DNA from: an uncultured Bacteroidota bacterium
Lineage (GTDB): Bacteria > Bacteroidota > Bacteroidia > Bacteroidales > WCHB1-69
Length of the DNA stretch: 64,000 nucleotides
Assembly: GCA_902774175.1 (NCBI GenBank)
Contig: CACYHG010000001.1
Location: forward strand, 1-64,000
Direction: 5' to 3'
Position numbers and translations under genes: made by a program. Of the stretch, positions 19,201-26,984 are shown piece by piece. A model generated the notes under the pieces. That model saw nothing but the letters and a program-made list of their open reading frames with translations, did not search any database and was not told where the DNA came from. Every line of letters starts with the position of its first letter. The first letter of the stretch is position 1.

Positions 19201-22200
19201 ACGGTGGCATACACGGAGTTGTGGTATACGTTGGCCTGCAGTGATGCGATATACATTCCGTAGAGGATGCTGCTTGTGCAAGCCGCACGAACGCGGACTT
19301 CGTTGTTGAAGATCCATGCCGTGTCGTTCGCACGCTGGACATTGCTGCCGCTGAGATAGAAACCGTCGCAACGGGCAAAATTGAACCTGTCGGCGATGAT
19401 GCGGTTGTGGCAGGCGTAACTTACCGAATCCACACGCACCGAGAACGGGAAAAAGTTGGCATTGGAGAATTCGGAACGGCAGATTATCGTGTTGTAGCTG
19501 ATACTGGTCAGCGAAAGGTTCTGGATGTTGATGCCGTACTGGTACTGGTTGGTGAAAAGGTTACTGTCAATCCGGTGACCGGCACCCTTTCCGCAGTAGA
19601 ACTCAAGGCCTCTCGCACCTCCGTCAAAATGGTTGCTGTAAATCTGGAAATGGGTACGTCCGTTGGCATTGCCGTTGGTTCCGTACATTCCATATTGTGT
19701 CCCCGTCGTGGTCGGGTTCATCTGGATGGTGCAGCGCGAAATGGTGATATGGTGCGCCGGATTGGTGCTCTTGCCAATCACGCAGATGCCGGCATAACTG
19801 TTGGGGCAGTTCAGGATAAGGTTGTCGAAATGGTAGTAGGCGGCATCGTTGTCAAGGCAGATGCCCCAGGCGGTGGTGTAGCTTGTGCCGGTAACGCCGT
19901 CAATGATGACCTTGTCGGTATCCTGCTGGGTGGTGAAGGTGACTGTGGTGGTGTCGCTCATCCCCTTGATGGTGGTTCCGGTGAACTTCATGGCCGCATA
20001 GTGGCCGGCTGCGAGACGAAGTATCACATGGCTTTTCAGCCCGCAGGTGTTAAGCACGAAATAGGCTTCGTCCAAATCCACGAAGTCATATTTCGGCCCG
20101 CCGACGTTGTAGCTTCCGGCAAGCGGTGCGCCGCATGCGAAGATGGAGTTGCGCAGCGTGTCGTCCTCCTGGCTGTAGTCGGATGACTGGCCGTTGACCT
20201 GGCCGATCCACACCACGATGTTGTTGTGTCCGCCCTTCGGCACGTATGTGCCAATCTTCACCACAGTGTCGGCGAAGGGAATCAGGCTGCCGGTCCACTG
20301 GAACGGGGTCTGCACCGTGCCGTTCACACTCCACTGGATGGTGACGGAGGTGAGATTGCTGCCGCCCGCATTCAGCAGACGCACCGAAACCGGCGCGGGA
20401 TTGCTGTTGGAGAGATATGCAGGCCAGCCGACGAACTCGGTCAAAGCGGCATCCACACTCAAAGCCTGTGCGGAATAGCAGCCCATCACGGTCTGCAGGC
20501 TGCGCGCACTGTCAAGGATGTCATCGGTGACATCGGCCATCCTGGCGCAATAGAGCCCGTTATAGACAAAGCACTTGCCGGAGATTGTGTAATCCTGGAA
20601 CGGCGGGTTGATGTTGACCGCGTTCTGCTCCTTCGAATACTGTGTCCAGGCCGCCAGCGTGGCGCGGTTGCCCGCCAGATAGCCGACGTAGCTGTTGCCA
20701 TAGTAGTTGTTGAAATCCAGCTTTATGTCAGAGCCGATGAAATTGTTGGCCGTTATGTAGGCCGGATATCCGGCATTGTAGCATACGAACATGTTGTTGA
20801 AGAAGTGCATCGACATGCCGCGGGTGCTGTTGTTGCAATACATGGCACGGGACGCTCCGGCACCGTACATCACCACTGTGTTGTGGTAGAAGCGGGCCTC
20901 GGAGGCGGCCACATATATACCATAGGAGACAGCCGTGGAATTGAAAAGTATTTCGTTGTTGGCAAAGAGTCCCGAACGGCTGCTGTCCTGATTGAAGTTG
21001 CTGGCATAGATGCCGTAGCTGGCCGGCACTCCCGTTGTGGCAAGAATGCGGTTCTTCGACACCTCATTGGCTGAGCAGCTGGTCATCTGCAGGCCATAGA
21101 AGGCTGCGGCGGCGGCAGGGCGCGCAACGACCGTATTGCCGTTCAACGTGTTGAAATAGGTATAGGTCATCTTGTTGCCATAATAAGGGCTGCGCACGGT
21201 GTTCCGGTTGAAATCCACATCCGTCACTGCGCGGGATCCGCTCAGGCCGTTGGAGAAGAATCCGTAATAGGCACCCTCGATAAGGTTGTCCTCAATACGG
21301 ATATGCTCCGCACTGACATCAAGCAGCGCAATGCCGTAATGGGTGTTGGTCTTGGAAAGCGTGTCCAGCAGTATCCGGCAGTCGCTCACAGTGATGTTAC
21401 GGTTGCTGTCGCGTATTATGACACCGCTCTCATTTCCGGTGAGCGTAAGGTGGCTGACCACAATGTTGCGGGCATTGCGCATCAGCACGACCGGCTTGGT
21501 GACCGAATCGGCGGTCAGCACAACATCACCGGGCTTCCCTGACTGGGAGGTCACGGTCAGCGTGTCACCGGGGGATAGATATTCCATGAAATCCGACAAA
21601 TCGAGCGACTCGGCATATGTCCCCTTCTGCAGCTGGATTGTAATGTTTCCGGCAGAGCCGCAGGAGCGTATCATGTCAAGAATTTCGTTGACGGTGGCGC
21701 GGGCGGGGTTCATCGGCGTGCTTGTCTTTCCGACCGTATATATTCCGGCCGGGATGTTGTCACAGCCGAAGACACGTTTCACCAGCAGCGTGTCCGCAGT
21801 GGGATTGGTCTGATAGCCGTTGGGGCCGTAGACCCTGACAACAATGGTGTCCATATGGTTGGCGGTCGGGGTGTATGAGCCGACACGCACCGTGGCCGAA
21901 TAGCCCTCCTCAAGAGTCCCCTTCCACTGGTACGGGGTCTGCCGCACACCGTTAAGGCTCCACTCGACGGTGGCTGTAAGAAGATCGTTCACACCGCGGT
22001 TCTGCAGCGTAACAGCCAACGGTGTCTTACGGCCGGCCACAGCGCCAACCGCAGGAGTGTCGATTGAAATCACGGCAACACACTGGGGATTGCTCTCCCA
22101 ATGACGGCCTATCTCATAGGCCGAGGAGGCCGAGGCGTTGTTCCCGACCGAGTCGGTGGCAAAAACGGTATAGGCGACCTGTGTGCCAATCGGACATTTC

Positions 22201-23042
22201 GGGATCACGCCCATCCAGACGGAATCGCCGGTCACACGTGTCATAAGGATCGTATCGTATTTTGTCTGTCCCTTTTTTGTCAGATAGGTGACACGCAGTT
22301 CGGGCTGCTCCAGCGGAACCAGCGTGCGGGTGGCAGCCTTTGCCATTATGGTATGCGGCCCCATCCCATACACAGTGCCGTTAACATACGGCGGTATAAT
22401 CTCCACCAGCGGCGGTTTGATTTCCGATGTGGCGGCCAGCAGTTCAAAATTGTCAATCATCCAGCCCCAGGCGAAATTGCTTCCGATCTGGGAGCTTTTC
22501 TTCAGTTTGAACTTGAACTGGACCTCAGCCAAAGCCACTTCCGAACTGATGTCGAATACCTCGGTCTGCCACCAGTGCTTTTCAGGTTCGGCCAACAGGT
22601 TGTTCTTCTCCCAAACCGCATAACTGCTGTGGCTGAAAGTGCCGCGCCTGCGGTATGTTTCGCCGGAACCGAGATAACTGGAGGAGGGAACTGCGGTCCA
22701 TTGCGCCCCAGGATAGTTCTCCTTGTACATCAAAGTGACCGCGTCAGAATCCGACACCTTGCAGATGTGGGAGAAACGGAGGATGATGTAACCGTACTTG
22801 GTGAAATCATACATGGGTGAGACCAACTCGATGGAATCGCCCTCTTCAGTCGGGACAAAGCCCCAAATGGCTTTCCCCGAAGTGCTTACGGCAGTATCAA
22901 ACACCCATGCCGACTGCGGAGTCCGGGTGAAGGTGCAGCTGTTCTGCCTGTCGAAGTGCTCCGTAATGGTGATGCGGTTTTGCGCGTACAACCCCGCAAC
23001 CATGCAGCACAATCCAATTAATAATAGAGATAACTTCCTCAT
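13242..23042 (-). CDS. Giant multi-module beta-helix surface protein, T9SS secreted
   Basis: From the ATG at 23040-23042 the protein has 3266 residues and starts with a signal peptide (MRKLSLLLIGLCCMVAGLYAQ); an in-frame TTG 13 codons upstream is less likely. A MAM-like jelly-roll segment (WWQTEVFDISS, WGWMIDNFELL) occupies the N-terminal ~230 residues. Four homologous modules follow (near residues 425, 970, 1530 and 2095), each opening with G-x-Y-x-VG and CG-x-x-GPV motifs and running into a beta-helix with YG/NN turns; CARDB-like linkers (WSLNG, WSVNG) separate them. A second jelly-roll domain starts near 2667 (WYAHDNANPNMRDQMDVRIS). It ends with a type A T9SS sorting domain from about 3187 (ending RVVKKMNVTR). 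The function is not recognised; large adhesin or surface-layer-like roles are possible. Confidence 0.87.
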   Translation of the reverse strand: MRKLSLLLIGLCCMVAGLYAQNRITITEHFDRQNSCTFTRTPQSAWVFDTAVSTSGKAIWGFVPTEEGDSIELVSPMYDFTKYGYIILRFSHICKVSDSDAVTLMYKENYPGAQWTAVPSSSYLGSGETYRRRGTFSHSSYAVWEKNNLLAEPEKHWWQTEVFDISSEVALAEVQFKFKLKKSSQIGSNFAWGWMIDNFELLAATSEIKPPLVEIIPPYVNGTVYGMGPHTIMAKAATRTLVPLEQPELRVTYLTKKGQTKYDTILMTRVTGDSVWMGVIPKCPIGTQVAYTVFATDSVGNNASASSAYEIGRHWESNPQCVAVISIDTPAVGAVAGRKTPLAVTLQNRGVNDLLTATVEWSLNGVRQTPYQWKGTLEEGYSATVRVGSYTPTANHMDTIVVRVYGPNGYQTNPTADTLLVKRVFGCDNIPAGIYTVGKTSTPMNPARATVNEILDMIRSCGSAGNITIQLQKGTYAESLDLSDFMEYLSPGDTLTVTSQSGKPGDVVLTADSVTKPVVLMRNARNIVVSHLTLTGNESGVIIRDSNRNITVSDCRILLDTLSKTNTHYGIALLDVSAEHIRIEDNLIEGAYYGFFSNGLSGSRAVTDVDFNRNTVRSPYYGNKMTYTYFNTLNGNTVVARPAAAAAFYGLQMTSCSANEVSKNRILATTGVPASYGIYASNFNQDSSRSGLFANNEILFNSTAVSYGIYVAASEARFYHNTVVMYGAGASRAMYCNNSTRGMSMHFFNNMFVCYNAGYPAYITANNFIGSDIKLDFNNYYGNSYVGYLAGNRATLAAWTQYSKEQNAVNINPPFQDYTISGKCFVYNGLYCARMADVTDDILDSARSLQTVMGCYSAQALSVDAALTEFVGWPAYLSNSNPAPVSVRLLNAGGSNLTSVTIQWSVNGTVQTPFQWTGSLIPFADTVVKIGTYVPKGGHNNIVVWIGQVNGQSSDYSQEDDTLRNSIFACGAPLAGSYNVGGPKYDFVDLDEAYFVLNTCGLKSHVILRLAAGHYAAMKFTGTTIKGMSDTTTVTFTTQQDTDKVIIDGVTGTSYTTAWGICLDNDAAYYHFDNLILNCPNSYAGICVIGKSTNPAHHITISRCTIQMNPTTTGTQYGMYGTNGNANGRTHFQIYSNHFDGGARGLEFYCGKGAGHRIDSNLFTNQYQYGINIQNLSLTSISYNTIICRSEFSNANFFPFSVRVDSVSYACHNRIIADRFNFARCDGFYLSGSNVQRANDTAWIFNNEVRVRAACTSSILYGMYIASLQANVYHNSVYATVDSPTSSRNAYGLYAYYKDATRVVNIKNNLVIMQGGGSTNVYPLYLNVKDKRYQLDHNAFYSTSAGKQVGYIAKALTNFADIQAMDSNAVWGIPEYVNLKNNLQIIARPQFTCPALVKADIQGVARKKTTCMGAYDGVLLANNASLLAFASPAATSGVTGSSENVTVEVENRGDSVIRSLTLNWSVNGVAKPAVQWKGSIAPKAKEKISLGSFVWVAGVNRLEVVSSMPNGVADQIPEDDTLRADMYGCTYAPLKGKYLVGGSGAHFNSLNDALHALRNCGIAGPVTMAIASGNYPAIEQTNLFPGSSETNMVTFTSQSGKASDVVIGAADPKAVSLNTVSYVIFENLTIGNPVVSQVGVELAGVNKDLYFKHCVICADTTSTSGAYAVSVASGTTNDGVHFIGNHMDGGYTNFNSAANGNGAGLVLDSNLMTNAYRYGISNSGGSYMHLITHNEIRCRKNTTANYTAINWGSSSKFDTVGSNRIRLETAGGQAIGMFVGVSVRNGACWVVNNEFFINSTGSSMNIGMRYDVSGGAGAVGGWVNFVHNTFAVFGKGASHAMYHISTTSGSADSYTPSKPAKVMYNNLYTSGTSNSNLLYFDIAKFAAAPYREFDYNNYYTNGQNLAMIGGTAAISVSDIALLTLKDAHSVAEEPLFVQYPNSLHTDGKRMLVVTDTLMARRDLDNMLRPLTGFTNIGCYHDYKPNKYDVKMDAIVAPSQYVSVGKSANVEVTITNMGTDKLDSVEIHWSATGTLMPAYKYYGSLAYGEQSKPITIGSFMPVGGTNTLVAWVEKPNGGTDGNHDNDTVSIQIMGCDSALAGTYRVGKSASAKYRDLNIAIQALNYCGISGPVTFEIESGLYAGATIEGEIKGSSAKNTVTFVSVAKDKSMVVIGGDETVGMTLNKTGNMIFKHLTIGSTTAGERGVRFLGKINNVTFNHCALCASENVSKGEVVSYENKDAKTDYMIDVRLVANEIRGGAVGVVLIASGGNVENCMAGAKDRSTVIVDSNIFINNGSCAFEAHEFNHIASFSHNQISTREGTRDFTGALFAEYNLVDSVIGNKIRMHTTSGSYGIMFQNFVNSEDFGKKVDPVFVANNEILCADGSSAYGMLLSMANVRLMHNSIYAGNSGSNYGILMEKFDKGYQFSMDNNIIVCANGKENYAIYTYEADLMTTLSASADYNDYYNPSDTNVFFCGKNVLALSQWRRDYGIDKNSVSNDPHFADPTVDLTIRQFTEPLKCQRNTLVPQDINGAARTKLTVMGAYGTPLYEGNDLAVDAFVEPVLEEIPCVPNATPVKVCIYNQGTNEIDFAVSPMKLYLKCESDSVNIVTNITVSKGKLGVMGRDTFEVIPNLDITYLGLYKLTSWLECTKNEQAYNDTLRLDYQVNKTILPYENNFSSAFHGVKMNQAYGDISWEVTGSNPVINPAFGTGSLLFRSSEGRGSISSALFSSVRLQGSYRPQLYFWYAHDNANPNMRDQMDVRISQDGGATFRTIYTTYRYDAQYSKPTWVRHHIDLSKYNTGTCIVLAFTGYSYGGGDQTIDQVKIVAMQDMQLTVDAPADSDFYACNLTGHTLTAYLENLTSQEVPFEAGDSITVEMSGASNFVYKKALTGRLEDYEIDTLQLGPIDYSAAGQFEVKVYVTSVDSNTANDTVRFSLNLNPDLAVTKFDVIGFKEPGDTLHVGFTMKNVGNLEIVSPFEVRAVVNGSDTLTERVTATLPVGATMHYRFQQAVTVPPTTADQPYYLIDVYAVLPCDANSSNDSVRIIGNVNIVDNGILSIITPAATPCAMGGEMAKVEVRLYNNGNVDGADSLVLTAVIDSAGVAFATLTEKVAPLFVGENRNYTFKQQYRVPRLSVKGAQAAYNVTVCLGAADGDIDLGNDTAKVEACVQGGVGVEEVDADRWTVGQNIPNPAADMTRIPYSIPEAGVLTLRIMGMNGQVLYREEIAAEAGSGDIRVNLSDLAAGVYYYSVEYRGERVVKKMNVTR

Positions 23043-23085
23043 TGTTTTTGTATTAGAATAATAAAAATAATTATTTTTCAATTTG

Positions 23086-23093
23086 CAAATATA
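23086..23093 (-). promoter_or_regulatory. -7 promoter box for the giant T9SS gene
   Basis: Minus-strand TATATTTG followed by CAAAT fits the TAnnTTTG consensus and lies 44 bp upstream of the ATG in an A/T-rich leader. kamC ends about 45 bp further upstream with no terminator that I can see. Confidence 0.5.
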
Positions 23094-23137
23094 AACAAAA
23101 AAGAGATACGCGCATTACTGTTGAACAGAAAAAAGCA

Positions 23138-24493
23138 TCATTTCCTTTCCAAAACATCCAGACAGGACCTGGCGGCGGCAATCCATTCCGAATCGACACC
23201 AAGCTGCTCCGCAACGCGCAATGCCTCCAGCGGCACCTCGCCATTCCCAACCTCTATTAGGGAGTAGTCCATTTTGCCCTGTGCAAACCCTTTAACTTTC
23301 AGGCAGCGGCAGTTATGGTCACCGACAACGACATAATGGGTTGCCATCAACAGGCTGACGCCGCGCTGACGCAAAATCTGAAGCAGTGCGGAAACCAGAG
23401 CCGTACCCTCAGTCGGATTTGTGGTGCGCGCCGGCTCGTCCAAAAGAGCCAATAAACGGACACCGCGTCTGGAGGCTCTGATCAGCCCGTCGGTCATCTT
23501 CATCTCCGCCGCAAAGGAGGACAATCCCTCCGTAACGGACTGGTGGTCGCCGATGCAGAAATGGATTTCGTCCTTGAGGGCAATCCTTGCCTGCACCGCA
23601 GGTATGCCAAAACCGTACTGGCAGAGATACTGGCACAACGCCACACTTTTCAGCACAACACTCTTCCCGCCCATGTTCGCCCCAACAATCAGCGTGGGAC
23701 GGCTGTCGAACGAAATGTCCACCGGCTGGAATTCCTTTCCGGAGGCAGCCAGCAGGTCACGCACCTCCGGATGGAACAACCCAACATAGCTGCAACCGCC
23801 CTCATCAGAAATCTCCGGAATGCACAATCCGTAACGCAGCATCAGCGCCGCCTTGGCCATCAGGATGTCCGCATGAGCCATAGCCTGTTGCGCCGCCTCG
23901 AGTGCGGCGGCAAAAGGTTTCAGTTGCACACAGAGTTCCTTGCGAATCCTTGCCTCCTCCTCGTTCACCAGAAGCATCAGCTCCTCCTGCAACTCGCCGG
24001 ATTCGCGCCATTTTCTCCGCAACTCTGCAAGCCGCGCCGAGTAGGTGTCATACACATAGAATGTGGCCATCCGCAAACCGTCCGGATCCAGAATCCGTAT
24101 CACCTCCTCCACATCCGGAAAAGGCAGCTGCCCAGAAAGGCCGAGACGCTGCAGCAGGCCCGCAGCCTCCGATGCCGAAAGCGCCAGGAACTTCACCTCA
24201 TAAAGCTCAAGGTCATCCAGACACTCCGAAGCGGCCAGACGGGAGATTGTATGGCGGATATCCTTCAGCCCCATCAGTTTGACACGCAGGGAATCCAGCA
24301 CCGGAAGTTGCGCCGCATCCGCGCAGACCGCAGCAAAGGCACGCAAACGCGCATAGGTTCCGGCAAGCGCGGCAGCCTGCGTGCAAAAGGGTGTCTCCAA
24401 CAGCACACGGCGTGCATAGGAGGATTGCAGCTCAAGCTGCTCCAGCATATAGTCAAGCCCGCACGGGCTGTCAAGAGATTCTTTCAACTGCAT
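23138..24493 (-). CDS. kamC: MutS-like ATPase KamC, proposed lysine 5,6-aminomutase reactivase subunit
   Basis: The 451-residue protein contains only the lever/clamp-like helices and the ATPase domain of MutS, without mismatch-binding domain I. Walker A is GANMGGKS (residues 271-278), the following conserved segment is TEGLSSFAAEM, and Walker B is LLALLDEPARTTNP with Asp 352 and Glu 353. The end lacks a Smr domain, so it is not MutS2. In lysine-fermenting bacteria such a protein is encoded in the kam operon and is named KamC, the ATPase of an aminomutase reactivase with KamB. Here it is the last gene of an esterase-PaaK-acyltransferase operon, about 10 kb from kamD and 29 kb from kamB. DNA repair is an unlikely alternative. 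Confidence 0.82.
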   Translation of the reverse strand: MQLKESLDSPCGLDYMLEQLELQSSYARRVLLETPFCTQAAALAGTYARLRAFAAVCADAAQLPVLDSLRVKLMGLKDIRHTISRLAASECLDDLELYEVKFLALSASEAAGLLQRLGLSGQLPFPDVEEVIRILDPDGLRMATFYVYDTYSARLAELRRKWRESGELQEELMLLVNEEEARIRKELCVQLKPFAAALEAAQQAMAHADILMAKAALMLRYGLCIPEISDEGGCSYVGLFHPEVRDLLAASGKEFQPVDISFDSRPTLIVGANMGGKSVVLKSVALCQYLCQYGFGIPAVQARIALKDEIHFCIGDHQSVTEGLSSFAAEMKMTDGLIRASRRGVRLLALLDEPARTTNPTEGTALVSALLQILRQRGVSLLMATHYVVVGDHNCRCLKVKGFAQGKMDYSLIEVGNGEVPLEALRVAEQLGVDSEWIAAARSCLDVLERK

Positions 24494-24516
24494 GGCCTAA
24501 AAATAATAACTTTGGT

Positions 24517-25671
24517 TTAACACTCCGAACCGACATACTTCAGGCAGTTATCGACCGAATTGGCATAAATGTCCAGCAAAATGCCGCGCAACTCTGCAGT
24601 GTCACAGTCTGAAAAGGCGGTCACCTTTGCCAGATGCATGTGGAACATCTCCTCTTTCTCCTTATCATAAAAAGCTGAATACCGTCTTGTTCCGCTACGG
24701 ATATCATGTGCGATATAATGGGTTGGCATAAGGTGGAAAGCGGAATTGATACGCCTGTCAAGCATGGCTGCCGCCTCCTGGAAAAAGACTGTCTTCTCCG
24801 GATTCAGCGACTGCCAGTCATTCACGGTCAGAGGCTTGCAGACCTCAAGGTGCACATGTCCCTTGGGCGAAAGGATGCCTCCCACCATGCTCTGCAAATC
24901 CTCTCCGGGAGCCTTCACATAGCCGCCGTTCCGACGTGTCTGATACAGTTCCACAGCCTTCTGTATGTCGCATGTCTCCCACTCGTATGAAATGGATACC
25001 GGCACAATATGCAATGCCGACATCGAGGCGGCCAGATCGGTTCCCCCACTGAGGGAAAACATCTTCAGGACAGCCGGATCGGTCGCATCAAGGCCGTTTT
25101 TCGTGCGTCCGTTCCGCTGGGCTATCCAGATGGAGCCGCCGCATTCCGTGACGATATGCCTGATATAGGCGGAAAGGTGGGTCATGTTGCGGTAGAAGTC
25201 CATCCTGCCGCTGCCGCTTCCGTTGCGTTCGGTCCGGAACATCTTAAGGCTTTTACCCAAATCGGCAATCAGAGGATTGTTCATAAGATTGGCCCCGAAC
25301 GTGATGTGACAGACCTCATGCCCATACTGGTTCAGAACATATTGCAGTATTGCAGCATCAAGCACAATATCACGGTGGTTTGAGACGAAAAGGTAGGGCC
25401 GTCCGATCTCCAACTGTTCAAAACCGGCTGTCGTGAACTGCGTGGTGCTGGTCTCCAGAACCCGTTTCACAGCATCCTTGCCCAATGTGTGCAGGAGTTC
25501 GTCACAATTCTTTACGGAAGAAATGCGCCGGGCCACAGTCTGAACCGGTTCACCGGGATATACATAGGCTGCGATGGCAGGCATGATCTCACTCCCGGCT
25601 ATGCGATTCACAGCCTCCGGAACCTCCTGTTCATTGTAGGGTCTGATATCGTCGAAATTTTCAGTCGGCAT
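24517..25671 (-). CDS. Glycerolipid-type (PlsC/PlsB-like) acyltransferase
   Basis: The 384-residue protein has the acyltransferase block LFVSNHRDIVLDAAILQYVL near residue 95, a variant of the H-x4-D motif in which HRDIVLD is characteristic of a Bacteroidota group of 1-acylglycerol-phosphate acyltransferase relatives, and IWIAQRNGRTKNGLD near 180, replacing FPEGTRS. There is no clear membrane segment. It lies 2 bp after the PaaK-like gene and 23 bp before kamC. It could acylate a glycerolipid or the aryl-polyene chain made elsewhere in the window; neither is shown by sequence. Confidence 0.75.
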   Translation of the reverse strand: MPTENFDDIRPYNEQEVPEAVNRIAGSEIMPAIAAYVYPGEPVQTVARRISSVKNCDELLHTLGKDAVKRVLETSTTQFTTAGFEQLEIGRPYLFVSNHRDIVLDAAILQYVLNQYGHEVCHITFGANLMNNPLIADLGKSLKMFRTERNGSGSGRMDFYRNMTHLSAYIRHIVTECGGSIWIAQRNGRTKNGLDATDPAVLKMFSLSGGTDLAASMSALHIVPVSISYEWETCDIQKAVELYQTRRNGGYVKAPGEDLQSMVGGILSPKGHVHLEVCKPLTVNDWQSLNPEKTVFFQEAAAMLDRRINSAFHLMPTHYIAHDIRSGTRRYSAFYDKEKEEMFHMHLAKVTAFSDCDTAELRGILLDIYANSVDNCLKYVGSEC

Positions 25672-25673
25672 GA

Positions 25674-26978
25674 TTAGTTATTCTTTCGTAAATCAATAAA
25701 TTTTATAGGTTTGCGGCTTTTTGCAGGATAGTTTATCCGCTGGATCTCCGCCACCGGAAGCACCTCCACCTGAGGAGCCACACGGATACGGGAACGGAAA
25801 CTGTCCTTCAATTCCTTCACAATCCCGACGTCAACCCCCTCGCGCAGCCCGATTTTCACCGTAACATCATCGGTGCCGGCATCGTTGGTGCTGACCTCTA
25901 TCACGTAGTTTTCGATGTATTCCTGATTGTCCAGCACATCGTTTATGGCAGGCGGATACAAAGTGGTCCCTTTCAACTTGATCATGTTGTTCTTCCGGCC
26001 AATAAGCGGGGTCAGCCGGTAGGAATTCCGGCCGCATTCGCACTGTTCCGTGCGTTTGCAGGCGATGTCGCCGGTTCGGAAACGGAGCAGCGGCATCCCC
26101 TCCACACCCAGTGTGGTGACAACTATCTCACCGGCCTCACCGTCCGGCACCGGCATGTCATCCTCACCTATAATCTCAACAATAATCAGTTCCGGATGCA
26201 CATGACCTCCCCTTCCATATTCGCATTCGGAAAAGGTGGCGCCCATCTCCGTGGAGGAATAGGTGGCGAACAGCTGCACATCCCATTTTTCACGGATGCG
26301 ATTCCCCAACAGGTTGAGCGAGAAATCCTGGTTACGGAGCCCCTCCCCGATACCGATGATACGACGGATACTGCTGTTCCGGTAATCAATGTGATGCTCT
26401 TCTGCATACTGTATCAGTTTAAGGATGAATGAGGGCACGCACATGACCGTGTCGGGTTGCAGCCGCATGATGGTGTCCCACTGCAATTCAGGAATTCCGT
26501 TGCCCACACGTATCACGGAGGCTCCCATCTCGCGGATACCGAGGAAATAGGCCAGCCCCGCCATGAAACGCTTGTCCAAGGTGGTCATCAGCTGTACGAT
26601 GTTGCCCGGCTTGAGTCCGGCGCATTCGAACGACTTCTTCTCATTGTAGGCCAGACGCTGCAGATCCTTCTCCGTGCAGGCGAAAGTGACCGGATCGCCC
26701 AATGTGCCGGATGTTGTTATGTAGTCAATGATCTTTTCCTTTGGACAGCAGAGAAAATCCTGGTTGAAAAGCTGCAGGTCCTTCTTTTCCGTAAAAGGGA
26801 TTTTGACCAGGTCCTCAAGATGCCTTATCTTATTGACATCTATGCGATAACTTCCAAACATCTTCCGGTAGTAGGGCGATTTTGCCTGCAAATAGGCCAA
26901 CGCCTCCGCCAAACGCGTCTCCTGATATGTTTTTATCTCCTCCGCAGATTTGAATTCTATATCATCTGAAATTTTCAT
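25674..26978 (-). CDS. PaaK-like phenylacetate-CoA ligase family adenylate-forming enzyme
   Basis: The 434-residue protein has the PaaK-family arrangement: YITTSGTLGDPVTF as the P-loop (near residue 87), LFATYSSTEMGATFSECEYG as the A5 region, LRFRTGDIACKR, a metal-binding-like CECGRN insertion, and GRKNNMIKLKGTTLYPPAI at the C-terminal hinge. Such enzymes activate aryl or acyl acids to CoA or ACP thioesters. It is packed 6 bp after an esterase and 2 bp before an acyltransferase gene. Since the pigment cluster has a tyrosine ammonia-lyase but no ligase, this enzyme could activate p-coumarate as the starter; that link is inference only. Confidence 0.85.
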   Translation of the reverse strand: MKISDDIEFKSAEEIKTYQETRLAEALAYLQAKSPYYRKMFGSYRIDVNKIRHLEDLVKIPFTEKKDLQLFNQDFLCCPKEKIIDYITTSGTLGDPVTFACTEKDLQRLAYNEKKSFECAGLKPGNIVQLMTTLDKRFMAGLAYFLGIREMGASVIRVGNGIPELQWDTIMRLQPDTVMCVPSFILKLIQYAEEHHIDYRNSSIRRIIGIGEGLRNQDFSLNLLGNRIREKWDVQLFATYSSTEMGATFSECEYGRGGHVHPELIIVEIIGEDDMPVPDGEAGEIVVTTLGVEGMPLLRFRTGDIACKRTEQCECGRNSYRLTPLIGRKNNMIKLKGTTLYPPAINDVLDNQEYIENYVIEVSTNDAGTDDVTVKIGLREGVDVGIVKELKDSFRSRIRVAPQVEVLPVAEIQRINYPAKSRKPIKFIDLRKNN

Positions 26979-26984
26979 GCTATA

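Noticed and set aside
17514-19244. 576-codon plus-strand frame inside the giant T9SS gene
   Set aside because: It is a shadow of the GC-rich coding strand; it has no domain, and similar shadows occur along the whole gene.
23043-23081. Thirteen-codon N-terminal extension of the giant T9SS protein
   Set aside because: It would start at TTG and place extra polar residues before a good signal peptide.
23138-24493. DNA mismatch repair MutS or MutS2
   Set aside because: It lacks the mismatch-binding domain and the Smr domain, is only 451 residues long, and fits the KamC family of lysine-fermenting bacteria better.
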